A stretch of 64,000 bases of DNA from Allobosea sp. (GTDB lineage: Bacteria > Pseudomonadota > Alphaproteobacteria > Rhizobiales > Beijerinckiaceae): contig NZ_JAUYTP010000016.1 in the NCBI RefSeq assembly GCF_030695125.1, positions 1 through 64,000 on the forward strand, given 5' to 3'. Under the pieces are notes generated by a model that did not search any database, was not told the DNA's origin, and saw only the letters and a list, made by a program, of their open reading frames with translations. The translations under genes and the position numbers were made by a program. Each line of letters starts with the position of its first letter. The first letter of the stretch is position 1. Positions 8,149 through 15,697 of the stretch are shown here, piece after piece.

Positions 8149-8728
8149 TCCGCAAACGGCCGAGGCTCCCCTCGGCATCACGCCGTCGCAGACCATCGGC
8201 CCGTTCTTCGCCTATGCGCTGACGCCGCGCGCCTATGGCGGCAGCGAGCTCGCCACCGGGACCGTCGCGGCCGAGGGCGTCGCCGGCGAGCGCATCCGCA
8301 TTGTCGGCACGGTCTATGATGGCGACGGCGCCCCCGTGGGAGACGCCATGATCGAAACCTGGCAGGCCGACGCGCAGGGCCGCTACAACGCCGCCGGCAA
8401 TGCTGGATTCACCGGCTTCGGCCGCATCGAGGCGACCGCCGAGGGCGCCTTCCAGATCGAGACCATCCGCCCCGGCACTGTCGCCGCCCCGGACGGGACG
8501 ATGCAAGCGCCGCATCTCTCGCTCTCCGTCTTCGCCCGCGGCATCCTGACCCGTCTGGCGACGCGGATCTATTTCGAAGGCGAGCCGGGCAATGCCGCCG
8601 ATCCGGTGCTGGCGCTGGTCCCGGCGCAGCGACGCCACACGCTGATTGCGACGCGCGAGTCCGATGGCAGCTTCCGCTTCGATATCCATCTGCAGGGCGA
8701 GAACGAGACGGTCTTTTTCGCGGCGTGA
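8138..8728 (+). CDS. pcaG: Protocatechuate 3,4-dioxygenase alpha subunit
   Basis: PcaG is the non-metal-binding partner that completes the dioxygenase active site. The 196 residues fit the family. It shows TPSQTIGPFFAYAL at residues 13-26, ETWQADAQGRYN near residue 70 and APHLSLSVFARGILTRL near residue 125. The HIH iron-ligand pair of PcaH is absent here, as expected for the alpha subunit. The start overlaps the pcaH end by 11 bp, a very common pcaHG arrangement. It is the last gene of the catIJ-pcaHG operon; a palindromic repeat follows at once. Confidence 0.95.
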   Translation: MSTDPQTAEAPLGITPSQTIGPFFAYALTPRAYGGSELATGTVAAEGVAGERIRIVGTVYDGDGAPVGDAMIETWQADAQGRYNAAGNAGFTGFGRIEATAEGAFQIETIRPGTVAAPDGTMQAPHLSLSVFARGILTRLATRIYFEGEPGNAADPVLALVPAQRRHTLIATRESDGSFRFDIHLQGENETVFFAA

Positions 8729-8734
8729 ACGCCG

Positions 8735-8818
8735 GTCGTCATGCCCGGGCTTGACCCGGGCATCTCCCGCAGGAGATTCTCAGGCTCTGCGCTACGCTTC
8801 GCCCGAGAATGACGGGAG
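8735..8818. repeat. REP-like palindromic intergenic element, copy 1
   Basis: Two hairpins in tandem. The first is ATGCCCGGG/CCCGGGCAT (8741-8749 and 8755-8763) with loop CTTGA. The second is ATTCTCAGGC (8776-8785) with GCCCGAGAAT (8801-8810), one mismatch. It has the look of the short dispersed palindromic repeats found between genes in Hyphomicrobiales. A related copy in the other orientation lies at 25421-25508. It may also end or protect the pca transcript. Confidence 0.7.
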
Positions 8819-8845
8819 CGTCAGCCACCCGCCGGAGCCTTCCCC

Positions 8846-9742
8846 ATGCCCAGACCCCTGATCGCGCTCGACTGGGGCACGACCCGCGCCCGCGCCTTCC
8901 TTCTTTCGGAAAGGGGAGAGGTTCTGGAGCGCCGCAGCGCCGACCAGGGCATCCAGTCGGTTCCCGCAGGGGGCTTCCCTTCCGCCTTCGAGGCCATCGC
9001 CGGCGACCTGCGCCGGATGGCGCCCGAGGCGGACATCGTGCTGGCCGGCATGGTCGGCAGCCGCAATGGCTGGGTCGAGGCGGCTTACGTCCCGTGCCCC
9101 GCTTCGCCGGATGCCATAACCGCGGCCGGCCTGAAGGTCGCGCTGGCCGACGGCACGCCTGCGCTGATCCTGCCCGGCCTCTCCTGCGACGAAGGCGCCT
9201 TCGACGTGATGCGCGGCGAGGAGACCCTGATCGTCGGGCTCGGGCTGGCGGACGGCATCGTCTGCCTGCCCGGCACGCATTCGAAATGGGCCCTCGTGGA
9301 GGGTGGACGGATCACCCGCTTCGCCAGCTTCATGACCGGCGAGATCTGGGGCCTGCTGCGGCAGAACTCGATCCTCTCCCGTCTCGCCGAGGAGCAAAGC
9401 GAGGAGGGCGCACGGCTCGGCCTTGCGGCGGGCTTTGCCGCCTCGCGGCGCCCCGGCGGCCTGCTCAACACCGCCTTCGCGGCCCGCTCCGAGGTCTTGG
9501 CCGGGCGGCTGCCGGGTTCGGCCGTCGGGCCCTATCTCTCGGCCCTGCTGGTCGGCCACGAGATCGCGGGCGCGCTGGCGTTGTTCGGGCGGCATGACAC
9601 CGTCCATCTCGTCGCCGACGGCGCCATGGCGGAGAGCTATGGCGGCGGGCTGGCCGCGGCGGGGCTGCAGGCCCTTGTGACGACGCCGGAAGCCGCCTTC
9701 GTCGCCGGCATCCGCCGTCTCGCCGGAGCCATCGCGGCATGA
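8846..9742 (+). CDS. dgoK: 2-dehydro-3-deoxygalactonokinase (DgoK family)
   Basis: DgoK phosphorylates 2-keto-3-deoxygalactonate with ATP in the De Ley-Doudoroff galactose/galactonate route. The 298 residues fit the family. Visible signatures are IALDWGTTRARAF at residues 6-18 (ATPase-fold phosphate loop), LAGMVGSRNGW, LPGTHSKWALVEGG near residue 145 and FASFMTGEIWGLL near residue 162. The next gene overlaps it (ATGA), but that gene is a ribokinase-type kinase rather than the expected KDPGal aldolase DgoA. The family call is firm; the exact sugar acid is less certain given this context. Confidence 0.88.
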   Translation: MPRPLIALDWGTTRARAFLLSERGEVLERRSADQGIQSVPAGGFPSAFEAIAGDLRRMAPEADIVLAGMVGSRNGWVEAAYVPCPASPDAITAAGLKVALADGTPALILPGLSCDEGAFDVMRGEETLIVGLGLADGIVCLPGTHSKWALVEGGRITRFASFMTGEIWGLLRQNSILSRLAEEQSEEGARLGLAAGFAASRRPGGLLNTAFAARSEVLAGRLPGSAVGPYLSALLVGHEIAGALALFGRHDTVHLVADGAMAESYGGGLAAAGLQALVTTPEAAFVAGIRRLAGAIAA

Positions 9743-10647
9743 TCGTCGTCTTCGGTTCGCTCAATGTCGATCTGGTTACCCCGGTCGAGCGTCTGCCCGG
9801 CGCCGGCGAGACCGTGATGGGTCCGTCCTACGCCCTCCATCCCGGCGGCAAGGGCGCCAACCAGGCGCTGGCGGCCCGCCGCGCGGGTGCTCAGGTGCGT
9901 CTCGTCGGCGCGGTCGGGACCGATGCCTTCGCCGACATCGCGCTCTCGCTGCTGGCGCAGGACGGGGTCGACCTCGCCGATGTCGCGCGCGTCGCGGCGC
10001 CGACCGGCGCCGCCTTCATCGCCGTCGATGCCGACGGCGCCAACCAGATCGTCGTCGCCGCCGGCGCCAATGCCCAGGCGAGCGCGATGCCCCTGGCGTC
10101 GCTGCCGCTCGGCGAGGGCGACATCCTGCTGCTCCAGCGCGAGGTGCCGGAAACGGAATGCCTCATGGCGGCACAGCGCATGAAGCAGGCCGGCGGCCGC
10201 GTCATCCTCAACCTCGCGCCCGCAGGCCCTCCCGATCCCGCGCTGCTCGCCGGCCTCGACATGCTCGTCGCCAACGAGCACGAGGCGCTGGTGCTGGCGC
10301 AGTCGCTGGGCTGGGCCGAGCGGGAGCCCGACGACATCGCCCGCCGCTGCGACGGCGAGCTCGGCATCGACTGCATCGTCACGCTCGGCGCGCAGGGTGT
10401 CGTCGGCTGGCATGGCGGCGTCCGCCGCCGGCTCGCGGCCCCCGCCGTCAGCGTGGTCGATACGGTGGCGGCGGGAGACAGCTTCACCGGCGCCTTCGCG
10501 GCGGCGCTGTCCGCCGGCTACGGCTTCTCCGGCGCCCTGCAACGCGGGCTCGCGGCCGGTTCGCTCGCCTGCACGCTGGCCGGTGCCCAGCCAAGCATTC
10601 CGCGCCAGGACGCCATCGAGGCCCTGGTCGGGCAGTCCTTCCTGTAG
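9739..10647 (+). CDS. Ribokinase-type PfkB-family sugar kinase
   Basis: Cytoplasmic PfkB-family kinase of 302 residues. Residues 1-12 (MIVVFGSLNVDL) and the HPGGKGANQALAARRAG segment near residue 34 are the N-terminal PfkB signature of ribokinases. VDTVAAGDSFTGAF near residues 240-254 is the C-terminal signature, with the catalytic Asp at about 247. Ribokinase phosphorylates D-ribose at O5; related enzymes act on deoxyribose, nucleosides or other sugars. Its start overlaps the dgoK stop, so the two kinases are coexpressed. No transporter or isomerase for ribose is adjacent, so I leave the symbol blank. Confidence 0.85.
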   Translation: MIVVFGSLNVDLVTPVERLPGAGETVMGPSYALHPGGKGANQALAARRAGAQVRLVGAVGTDAFADIALSLLAQDGVDLADVARVAAPTGAAFIAVDADGANQIVVAAGANAQASAMPLASLPLGEGDILLLQREVPETECLMAAQRMKQAGGRVILNLAPAGPPDPALLAGLDMLVANEHEALVLAQSLGWAEREPDDIARRCDGELGIDCIVTLGAQGVVGWHGGVRRRLAAPAVSVVDTVAAGDSFTGAFAAALSAGYGFSGALQRGLAAGSLACTLAGAQPSIPRQDAIEALVGQSFL

Positions 10648-10821
10648 CTGCCCGCCCGCGCCAAGGCCTCTTTGTCCGGCTGCTGCAAGTCGTCGTTAAG
10701 TCTGTTCGGGGTCCCGAGCGTGCCGGATCTGCAAATGGCCCAATCCGAGCGCTTGTCTTCACGCTTCGGCAGGCACTCGCCCGGCATCCTGCTCGAGACG
10801 GAACGGGGAGGCAGGCTCGTC

Positions 10822-11388
10822 ATGGCGCAAAGGCCGATCATCTGGGCGCTGGGAATCGCCGGCTCGGCTGCGCTGAGCGCCGTCGTCTATGGGGACAGAC
10901 TCGCCCGCCTCGTCGGCGTGGAGGACGCGCCGAGCGCGGCCTCGATGACGACCGGCGAGCGATCGGCCCCCTTAAGGACGGACCAGGCAAAGGCCGTCGC
11001 GGCGCGTCCGAGCGAGCCGCCGACGCTGACTGTCGCCGCCGACTATCGCGGCCATTATGTGGTTCATCCCTCGATAGACAATCTGCGAATCCAGATGCTG
11101 GTCGACACCGGCGCGAGCGTCGTCGCGCTAACGGCCAAGGATGCCCGCGCACTTGGCATCCAGCCCTCCAGAGCTGACTACAAGATGACGCTCAGCACTG
11201 CCAACGGCACCGTGAAGGGCGCGCGGGTCAACCTGCGCGAAGTCCGGCTGGGCTCGATCCTGGTGCGCAATGTCGAGGCGGTGGTCCTGCCGGAAGGCGC
11301 GCTCTCGATGAGCCTGCTCGGGACGTCGTTCCTCGGCAAGTTGAGGGGCTACGAGGTCCAGACGGGCCGCATGGTGTTGCGCGGCTGA
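10822..11388 (+). CDS. Membrane-anchored retropepsin-like aspartic protease (clan AA, TIGR02281 type)
   Basis: The protein has an N-terminal hydrophobic segment (about residues 6-20), a linker, and a retropepsin-like domain from about residue 70. The catalytic triad motif reads MLVDTGASVVALT, followed by the LLGTSFLGKL segment near the C-terminus that matches the second conserved block of this family. The start at 10822 is preferred over an upstream ATG at 10672 because GGGGAGG lies about 10 bases before it and the membrane segment follows directly. That gives 188 residues. Bacterial members act as single-domain, probably dimeric proteases facing the periplasm; substrates are unknown. It converges on the pilus gene cluster, with 121 bp between. 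Confidence 0.8.
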   Translation: MAQRPIIWALGIAGSAALSAVVYGDRLARLVGVEDAPSAASMTTGERSAPLRTDQAKAVAARPSEPPTLTVAADYRGHYVVHPSIDNLRIQMLVDTGASVVALTAKDARALGIQPSRADYKMTLSTANGTVKGARVNLREVRLGSILVRNVEAVVLPEGALSMSLLGTSFLGKLRGYEVQTGRMVLRG

Positions 11389-11509
11389 GCGGCTGCTTTC
11401 CATCCCCCCGGCACAGCCGAGTCTGCGCATCGGCCTCACGTCTCAACCGGGGAACGGATCAGGGCGCGCCGGTGTGGCCGGAAACAACCGGACGCCTTCC
11501 GCGCTCGCC

Positions 11510-12151
11510 TCAGCCGAAGCCTGGGCACATCGCCACGCCGGTGCGCTCGATCTGCTCGATGCTGGCGTTGCCGCCCGCCTTGCCCAGGCGCGGCCGCATG
11601 TAGATCGGGTCCCCGCCGATCGTGAGCGGGCCGCCGGTGATGATCCAGCCCACGACAGGCGTGAAATCATAGCTCGCCTGCGCCATCATGAGCGAGGTGT
11701 TCGGCAAGCGTAGATCCGTCGGGATGGACACCGTCGTTCCGCGCGCGAGCTTGGTGGAGTTGCGCTGCTCGCTCCAGCACACCTTCGCGACGCCCGCGGA
11801 ATCGATCACGATATGATGCACCGACATTTTGGCCGCCACGGCCGTATAGGGCATCATCACGGTCTGGGCCGCGTCGAAGATGTTGCTCATCTCGGTGTTG
11901 GAGATCGTGCCGGCCTGGGCCTGCGCTGTCAAATCGGCGAGGGACCGGGTCAACTGCGTGACCTTGCGGTCGATCATGACGCCCTGGCCGGTTTCGACGA
12001 TGCCGAAATAGATCGCCAGCATCGCCGGCAGGATCATCGCGAATTCGACGGCCGCTACGCCACGCGGATTGCGGCGAAACTGCCGCAGCAGGCGGCGCAG
12101 CGCCGCGCGATTTCGGATGAGGGAGAAGGCGCGCGTCATTGGCAACCTCAT
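11510..12151 (-). CDS. TadE/TadG-like minor pilin of the Tad pilus
   Basis: A 213-residue protein with the TadE-like signature RNPRGVAAVEFAMILPAM near residues 24-41, where the conserved Glu sits inside the start of a single membrane helix, followed by a periplasmic domain with two Cys. TadE-like proteins are processed by the prepilin peptidase and incorporated in or near the Flp pilus base. The start at 12151 is chosen because its ATG overlaps the upstream stop (ATGA). An internal ATG at 12139 is also possible. It is the last gene of a leftward group of three pilus-related genes beside the main Tad operon. Confidence 0.82.
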   Translation of the reverse strand: MRLPMTRAFSLIRNRAALRRLLRQFRRNPRGVAAVEFAMILPAMLAIYFGIVETGQGVMIDRKVTQLTRSLADLTAQAQAGTISNTEMSNIFDAAQTVMMPYTAVAAKMSVHHIVIDSAGVAKVCWSEQRNSTKLARGTTVSIPTDLRLPNTSLMMAQASYDFTPVVGWIITGGPLTIGGDPIYMRPRLGKAGGNASIEQIERTGVAMCPGFG

Positions 12152-12900
12152 GTCGCGGGCGCGTTGAAGGGTTCGGTCCGGAAGGTCGTCGAGGCGACGA
12201 TGCCGCGGCGGCCCTCGCCGATATTGGCGAGGCTGGACGACCAGGAGGTGAAGGTCAGCGGATATTCGAGCACGGCACGCACCACCACGATCTGCTGCGG
12301 CTGGGGCTGGTTGAACCCGAATCCGGTGGTGTTGAGGCCCCCCGCCGTGATCGGATTGCTGCCGTCGACGCCGGTCTTCGCGCCGGCGAAGGACGAGTAG
12401 GTCCGCACGTCGATGACGAGCTTGGAGCAATCGACCAGCCCCGGGGAACTGGCGCAGATGTCGTTCTTGAAGGCGGCGGTGTTGGCCGCGGTATTTCCGG
12501 TGTAGCGGGTCAGCGATTCGCCGGTCAGCAGCCGGCGGGATGTCTGCGACACCGCTTCTTCGAGGACCTGGCTGGTCCAGAACATCATCGCGGTTTCGAT
12601 GATGGCGGCCAGCAGCATCAGGAAGGGCGTGGCGACCATGGCGAACTCGACCGCCGTCGCGCCGTCCTGCGATCGACGGAACCGAGCCAGCACGCGCACG
12701 CGGCGGCCTGGGGCGGGAGCCGCGTCGGGAACGGCATCGGCAGGCGCCGCCGGCATGTCTGTCGTTTTGCTCGCAGAGGGAGTCGTCATGTCGTTCGAGA
12801 CCCGGTTGTCGCGTCGCAGATCGTGCCGCGGGGCGTCGCGCCGGCTCTCGCCTGGGCCATCGTCGGAGGCGGCATCGGCTCCATCGACCTTGCCAGTCAT
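12148..12900 (-). CDS. TadE-like minor pilin of the Tad pilus
   Basis: The longest reading frame gives 250 residues. A charged and Ala/Pro-rich leader of about 75 residues precedes RRSQDGATAVEFAMVATPF and a hydrophobic helix, the TadE hallmark. The periplasmic part contains a Cys pair (NDICASS and LVDCSK). The true start is unclear: an ATG at 12789 would remove 37 polar residues, and neither start has a strong ribosome binding site. The stop overlaps the next pilin-like gene, so the two are coupled, as TadE and TadF/TadG genes usually are. Confidence 0.8.
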   Translation of the reverse strand: MTGKVDGADAASDDGPGESRRDAPRHDLRRDNRVSNDMTTPSASKTTDMPAAPADAVPDAAPAPGRRVRVLARFRRSQDGATAVEFAMVATPFLMLLAAIIETAMMFWTSQVLEEAVSQTSRRLLTGESLTRYTGNTAANTAAFKNDICASSPGLVDCSKLVIDVRTYSSFAGAKTGVDGSNPITAGGLNTTGFGFNQPQPQQIVVVRAVLEYPLTFTSWSSSLANIGEGRRGIVASTTFRTEPFNAPAT

Positions 12901-12987
12901 AGCGGCAAAGCCTTGCCGATCCGTTAGACCCGTATCGGGCCCGGTCGAAACACGGTTAGCCGATGATTTACCTTAGGGCCGCTCGCG

Positions 12988-13512
12988 TCAGCGCTTGCTG
13001 GCGCCCAAAGCCGCACCGTTGCGCGCGCTGGCCTGCGAGCCGACCTCGGTGAAATGCTTCGAGGCGTCGCCGAGCGCGGCGGTTGGCTGGCACACCGGAG
13101 TGCAGGAATAGCTTTCCCGCTCGAGGCCGCGCTGAACTGTCAGCATGGAGTCGGAATCCGCGCCCACGCGCACGAGCGATTCCGCCAGCAGCGTCCCGCT
13201 CGCATCGAGCGCGATCAGGTTGGTGACGCCGAAGCTCTTGCCGGTGACGATCATCACGCCATTCTTCTGCACGGCCACATCCGCGATGGCCGGATTCCCG
13301 ACGATGACGGTCTGGGCCTTCTCGGGCAGCCGCACGACCTTGGCGTGATCGACCATGACGATGACGCTTTCCGCCTTCGTCGGCTGCGGAGCCGCCCCCG
13401 CCGGCGACAGGCCGGCCGCCAGCATCATGGTGCCGAAGCCTGCGGCCAGAGCCGTCATGGTCCAGGCCGAGCCTGGCCGGGACCGCGATCCTGCTGCCGG
13501 GAGAGTGGACAT
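12988..13512 (-). CDS. Pilus-formation N-terminal domain protein (CpaC N-domain-like, stand-alone)
   Basis: The 174-residue protein has a signal-like hydrophobic segment (about residues 18-40) and then the domain seen at the N-terminus of CpaC/RcpA secretins: VIVMVDHAKVVRLPEKAQTV, VIVGNPAIADVAVQ and GVTNLIALDASG. It resembles residues about 40-130 of the full-length CpaC encoded at 15694-17151 but lacks the secretin channel domain. The C-terminal part has a short Cys pair (YSCTPVC). It starts the leftward pilus group and faces the pilin gene across a 414-bp gap. A periplasmic accessory role at the secretin is plausible but inferred. Confidence 0.75.
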   Translation of the reverse strand: MSTLPAAGSRSRPGSAWTMTALAAGFGTMMLAAGLSPAGAAPQPTKAESVIVMVDHAKVVRLPEKAQTVIVGNPAIADVAVQKNGVMIVTGKSFGVTNLIALDASGTLLAESLVRVGADSDSMLTVQRGLERESYSCTPVCQPTAALGDASKHFTEVGSQASARNGAALGASKR

Positions 13513-13926
13513 CGCGCTGCCTCAAGATTTCCGAGAGCGTCAGGAAAGCGCAAAATGATGAACCAATCCCTAATTGGGTGCCGGCGATTGATTTGATCGG
13601 GTCACGGAGCCGATGACCAAGCGAAAGACGGCCTCGAAAGCCTGCAAGAGCCCTCTGCGATTGCGCGGAAGGCCTAGTTATCGCGGCAAAAAATATCGTA
13701 TTGGAGCTATCATGACTGCCGATGACACAATGAAAATCTAGATTTAGACTTCATTCGGTCACATCAATCGTACGTTAACCAACGAAACGATGTCTGCAAG
13801 ATCGGGCGAATTCTTCTATCGCCTTAACCGATCGGCAAGGGGGGCGCGGTAATGTCCATTTGTCGCTGACCGAAGCCGCTTCAGAGCGAAGGCAGCCGTC
13901 AAACCGTGGTGTAAAGGAGTTTTATC
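13513..13926. other. Intergenic region between divergent pilus operons
   Basis: The 414 bp are visibly richer in A+T than the flanks. No gene is supported. They contain two TTAACC half-sites (13775-13780 and 13824-13829) like those of the CtrA regulator. The strong ribosome binding site AAAGGAG of the pilin gene is at the right edge. The promoters of the leftward minor-pilin group and of the rightward pilin should lie here. Confidence 0.55.
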
Positions 13927-14100
13927 ATGACCAACCTCGTCAAGAGCTTCATCAAGAACGAATCCGGTGCCACCGCCATCGAGTACGGCCTGATCGCCTC
14001 GCTCGTCGCCGTCGCCGCCATCGCCGGCATGACCACGCTCGGCACGAGCCTGAAGACGACCTTCACCGACATCGGCGGCCAGCTCAAGGGCAAGAACTGA
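13927..14100 (+). CDS. Flp/Fap-type pilin, major subunit of the Tad pilus
   Basis: This short gene encodes 57 residues and was read directly from the sequence. The N-terminal SFIKNESGATAIEYGLIASL contains the Flp processing site: cleavage after the Gly of SG, with the Glu and adjacent Tyr (EY) pair of Flp pilins, followed by a single hydrophobic helix of about 20 residues. The C-terminus is short and polar (DIGGQLKGKN). AAAGGAG is placed 7 bases before the ATG, indicating high expression. An intrinsic terminator follows 24 bp after the stop, so the pilin is probably made from its own abundant transcript, with cpaA onwards transcribed separately. Confidence 0.95.
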   Translation: MTNLVKSFIKNESGATAIEYGLIASLVAVAAIAGMTTLGTSLKTTFTDIGGQLKGKN

Positions 14101-14124
14101 TCGTCTTCGCAATCTCGCGAAAGG

Positions 14125-14152
14125 GACGCCCTGGTTCGCCAGGGCGTCTTTT
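14125..14152 (+). terminator. Rho-independent terminator after the pilin gene
   Basis: Perfect 10-bp stem GACGCCCTGG/CCAGGGCGTC with a TTCG tetraloop, followed directly by TTTT. It sits 24 bp after the pilin stop and before cpaA. This is the clearest intrinsic terminator in the window. Confidence 0.9.
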
Positions 14153-14260
14153 GCGTTGAGGGGCTGCGTTTCTCAAGACAACGCCGCTCTGACGGTAAGA
14201 CAAATCTCAGATCTCGTCCGCCATAGTGTTTGAGTTCGACGTCAGCAAGGAGGTCTCACC

Positions 14261-14770
14261 ATGTCAGTCTCTCTCGTGGCAATGCTGGTGTTTTTCCCTG
14301 CAGCGATGGCCTATGCTGCGGCGAGCGATCTCTTCACCATGACGATCTCTAATCGTCTCTGTCTTGTTCTCCTGGTCGGGTTCCTCGCATGCGCGGCCCT
14401 GCTGGGGATTTCTCTGCACCAGATCGCGATGCATTTCGCCGCCGGAGCCTTGGTTCTCGTTGTCTGCTTCGGCATGTTCGCCGCCGGTTGGATCGGCGGT
14501 GGAGACGCCAAGCTTGCCGCGGTGACGGCCCTCTGGTTCGGCTTCGACCAACTGCTTCCCTATCTGGGCGTCGCGGGCATGTTTGGCGGCGTCCTGACGT
14601 TCGGCGTCCTCATGCTGCGGTCCTCGCCGCTTCCCGCTTTCGCCGGCTGGCCTTGGCTGCTCCGGCTTCATTCCGCCAAGGAAGGCGTGCCCTATGGCAT
14701 CGCGCTGGCGTTTTCCGCGCTTCTGATCCTGCCGGAAACGTCGCTCTGGCGGGCGGCCGTCGGCGCGTGA
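14261..14770 (+). CDS. cpaA: Prepilin peptidase CpaA/TadV
   Basis: Inner-membrane aspartic peptidase of 169 residues (type IV prepilin peptidase family, short TadV form without the N-methylation domain). The two catalytic aspartates are visible: Asp23 in AAASDLFTMTISNRL and Asp82 in GWIGGGDAKLAA, the GxGD motif. About six hydrophobic helices are recognisable. It processes the Flp pilin and the TadE-like proteins. It has its own leader of about 105 bp after the pilin terminator, with AAGGAGG before the ATG. It is first in the rightward Tad order A-B-C-D-E-F-tadB-tadC. Confidence 0.94.
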   Translation: MSVSLVAMLVFFPAAMAYAAASDLFTMTISNRLCLVLLVGFLACAALLGISLHQIAMHFAAGALVLVVCFGMFAAGWIGGGDAKLAAVTALWFGFDQLLPYLGVAGMFGGVLTFGVLMLRSSPLPAFAGWPWLLRLHSAKEGVPYGIALAFSALLILPETSLWRAAVGA

Positions 14771-14843
14771 TCGGAGTTGCGCGGGGGAGATTTCGCGTCT
14801 CCCGCCGGCGACGGACTGCCGCAGCGTAAAAAGATACGTCCAG

Positions 14844-14858
14844 TTAACCATAAGTTGA
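14844..14858 (+). promoter_or_regulatory. CtrA-like box upstream of cpaB
   Basis: TTAACCATAAGTTGA matches the CtrA consensus TTAA-N7-TTAA at seven of eight defined positions, and the spacer begins CCAT as in many CtrA sites. It lies 60 bp before the cpaB start, in the cpaA-cpaB gap. In Caulobacter, CtrA activates pilus genes, so the site is functionally sensible. Binding is inferred. Confidence 0.55.
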
Positions 14859-14917
14859 CGATTCCAGCCGACGATCCGCTTCGAGAGCCAACTGGGTTTG
14901 GCTGAGGGTCAGTCGCT

Positions 14918-15697
14918 ATGAGTCCCGCCCGCATCATCATTCTCCTGGTCGCGCTGGTCGCCGGTATCGGTGCCGCCATGTTGATCAACAAGCCGTCCGA
15001 GGCCCCTGCGCCCGCGGCACGCATCGAACAGGCGCCGACGGTGCCGGTTCTGGTCGCCGCGGCCGACATTCCGGTCGGCAACGTCGTCGCCGCCGCCGAC
15101 ATGCGCTGGCTGGACTGGCCGCTCGCCAGTGTGCCCGCCGGGGTTGTCCGCAAGGACGAGGCGCCGCAGGCCGAAGCGGAACTGGCCGGCCAGGTCGTCC
15201 GCTACGGCATGCTGGCAGCCGAGCCCATCCGCCGCGAAAAGCTGATCAAGACCGACGGCACCGGCTTCCTCTCGGCGATCCTGCCGTCTGGCATGCGCGC
15301 CGTCGCGATCTCGACCGACAGCCGCGGCGCCAACACGGCGGGCGGCTTCATCCTTCCCAACGACCGCGTCGACGTGGTCGTCACGATGAAGGGCCCGGCC
15401 GTCGACGGCGAGGGCGATGCCTTTCTGAGCGACACGATCCTGCGGAACCTGCGCGTCCTGGCGATCGGCCAGAATGTTCAGGAGCGCAATGGCGAGAAGG
15501 TCGTCATCGGCGAGACGGCGACCCTCGAGGTCGATCCCGGCCAGGCCGAGACCCTGTTTCGCGCCCAGAAGATGGGCACCCTGTCGCTCTCGCTGCGCAG
15601 CCTCAAGGATGCCGGCCAGGCCGTGACCGGCTCCACGAGCGAAGGAGCGATGACGATCGTGAAATATGGCGTCAGCATGAGGAGTGCGAACCAGTGA
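14918..15697 (+). CDS. cpaB: Pilus assembly protein CpaB/RcpC
   Basis: A 259-residue protein with one N-terminal membrane helix (residues 4-24, ARIIILLVALVAGIGAAML) and a periplasmic SAF domain from about residue 45 (VPVLVAAADIPVGNVVAAAD), followed by the RcpC-type domain with FILPNDRVDVVVT. RcpC/CpaB associates with the secretin and is needed for Flp pilus export. Upstream lies a CtrA-like box. The TGA stop overlaps the GTG start of cpaC, indicating coupled translation. Length and order fit other alphaproteobacterial Tad loci. Confidence 0.93.
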   Translation: MSPARIIILLVALVAGIGAAMLINKPSEAPAPAARIEQAPTVPVLVAAADIPVGNVVAAADMRWLDWPLASVPAGVVRKDEAPQAEAELAGQVVRYGMLAAEPIRREKLIKTDGTGFLSAILPSGMRAVAISTDSRGANTAGGFILPNDRVDVVVTMKGPAVDGEGDAFLSDTILRNLRVLAIGQNVQERNGEKVVIGETATLEVDPGQAETLFRAQKMGTLSLSLRSLKDAGQAVTGSTSEGAMTIVKYGVSMRSANQ

